The position numbers were made by a program, and so were the translations under genes. The notes beneath the pieces are model-generated. The model saw only the letters and a program-made list of their open reading frames with translations, made no database searches and was not told the origin of the DNA. This document shows positions 63,260 through 64,000 of a stretch of DNA of 64,000 nt, one piece after another. Numbering within the stretch: position 1 is the first letter of the stretch; the number at the start of each line of letters is the position of its first letter. Origin of the DNA: Leptospira kmetyi serovar Malaysia str. Bejo-Iso9 (GTDB taxonomy: Bacteria; Spirochaetota; Leptospiria; Leptospirales; Leptospiraceae); the NCBI RefSeq assembly GCF_000243735.2, contig NZ_AHMP02000003.1, positions 769,001 to 833,000 on the forward strand, given 5' to 3'.

Positions 63260-63291
<32 letters not shown>

Positions 63292-63339
63292 CAGATTCCT
63301 ACAAGAGTATTTTCAGATTCAAACGAGGTATTGTACGCA

Positions 63340-64000
<661 letters not shown>

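Overview
This 64 kb window looks like chromosomal DNA from a spirochaete of the genus Leptospira, probably from the higher-GC part of the pathogenic lineage (GC looks like the mid-40s percent by eye; not computed). The assignment rests on gene content and style: dense small operons with ATGA overlaps, many lipoproteins with spirochaetal lipoboxes, FliM and FliN genes lying outside a large flagellar operon, a bacterial XPB helicase, a SemiSWEET, a FecR-domain lipoprotein, and dispersed short palindromes of the GTNGGAACTCCNAC type in intergenic gaps. I see no prophage, insertion sequence, CRISPR array or rRNA, so this is mostly ordinary core genome.

Layout. 1-10.3 kb: a truncated membrane-anchored protein, two small unknown genes, homoserine kinase (thrB), a sodium/solute symporter, an alpha/beta hydrolase, an SH3-like exported protein, an aspartate aminotransferase, the XPB helicase and an aldose 1-epimerase-like protein. 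10.4-16.1 kb: a same-strand run with an SppA-like lipoprotein protease, an MBOAT acyltransferase, a lipoprotein, a SpoIIE-type phosphatase and two unknown genes. 16.1-24.3 kb: glycerol kinase, two metallo-beta-lactamase-fold hydrolases, a STAS protein, a disulfide-reductase flavoprotein, an ABC-2 exporter pair, and a BolA-BolA-monothiol glutaredoxin-dithiol glutaredoxin cluster. 24.3-28.6 kb on the opposite strand: ggt, gshA and an ATP-grasp gene, which read as a split GshF-type glutathione synthesis operon. 28.6-33.8 kb: clpA, clpS and a FemAB/GNAT-like protein translationally coupled, then an ECF sigma factor divergent from an NrsF-like anti-sigma factor.

34-45.8 kb: a UPF1-like helicase, an unusual cysteine-synthase-fold protein, leuD-leuC, an FHA membrane protein, an orphan oligopeptide-type ABC ATPase, and a surface-polysaccharide group (gmhA, a glycosyltransferase, an O-antigen-ligase-like protein). 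45.8-51.9 kb: tRNA-Leu(TAA) and tRNA-Cys(GCA), a DUF4505-like protein, a three-gene unit of two flavin-barrel proteins plus a GAF-adenylate cyclase, a guaA of the long eukaryote-like architecture, queF and a SemiSWEET. 52-64 kb: two lipoproteins, a ferredoxin, fliM, exported proteins, a cyclophilin, argH, a haem-binding-domain protein, an NfeD-SPFH-SPFH unit, fliN and the start of an AAA ATPase.

The best leads are: two copies of a ~160 bp intergenic repeat with hairpin core and palindromic ends; the split-barrel/GAF/cyclase operon; the FemAB-like-ClpS-ClpA coupling, which suggests an N-degron link; the split glutathione synthase next to thiol/Fe-S genes; and the eukaryote-like GMP synthetase. 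All assignments come from reading the sequence; no database search was run.
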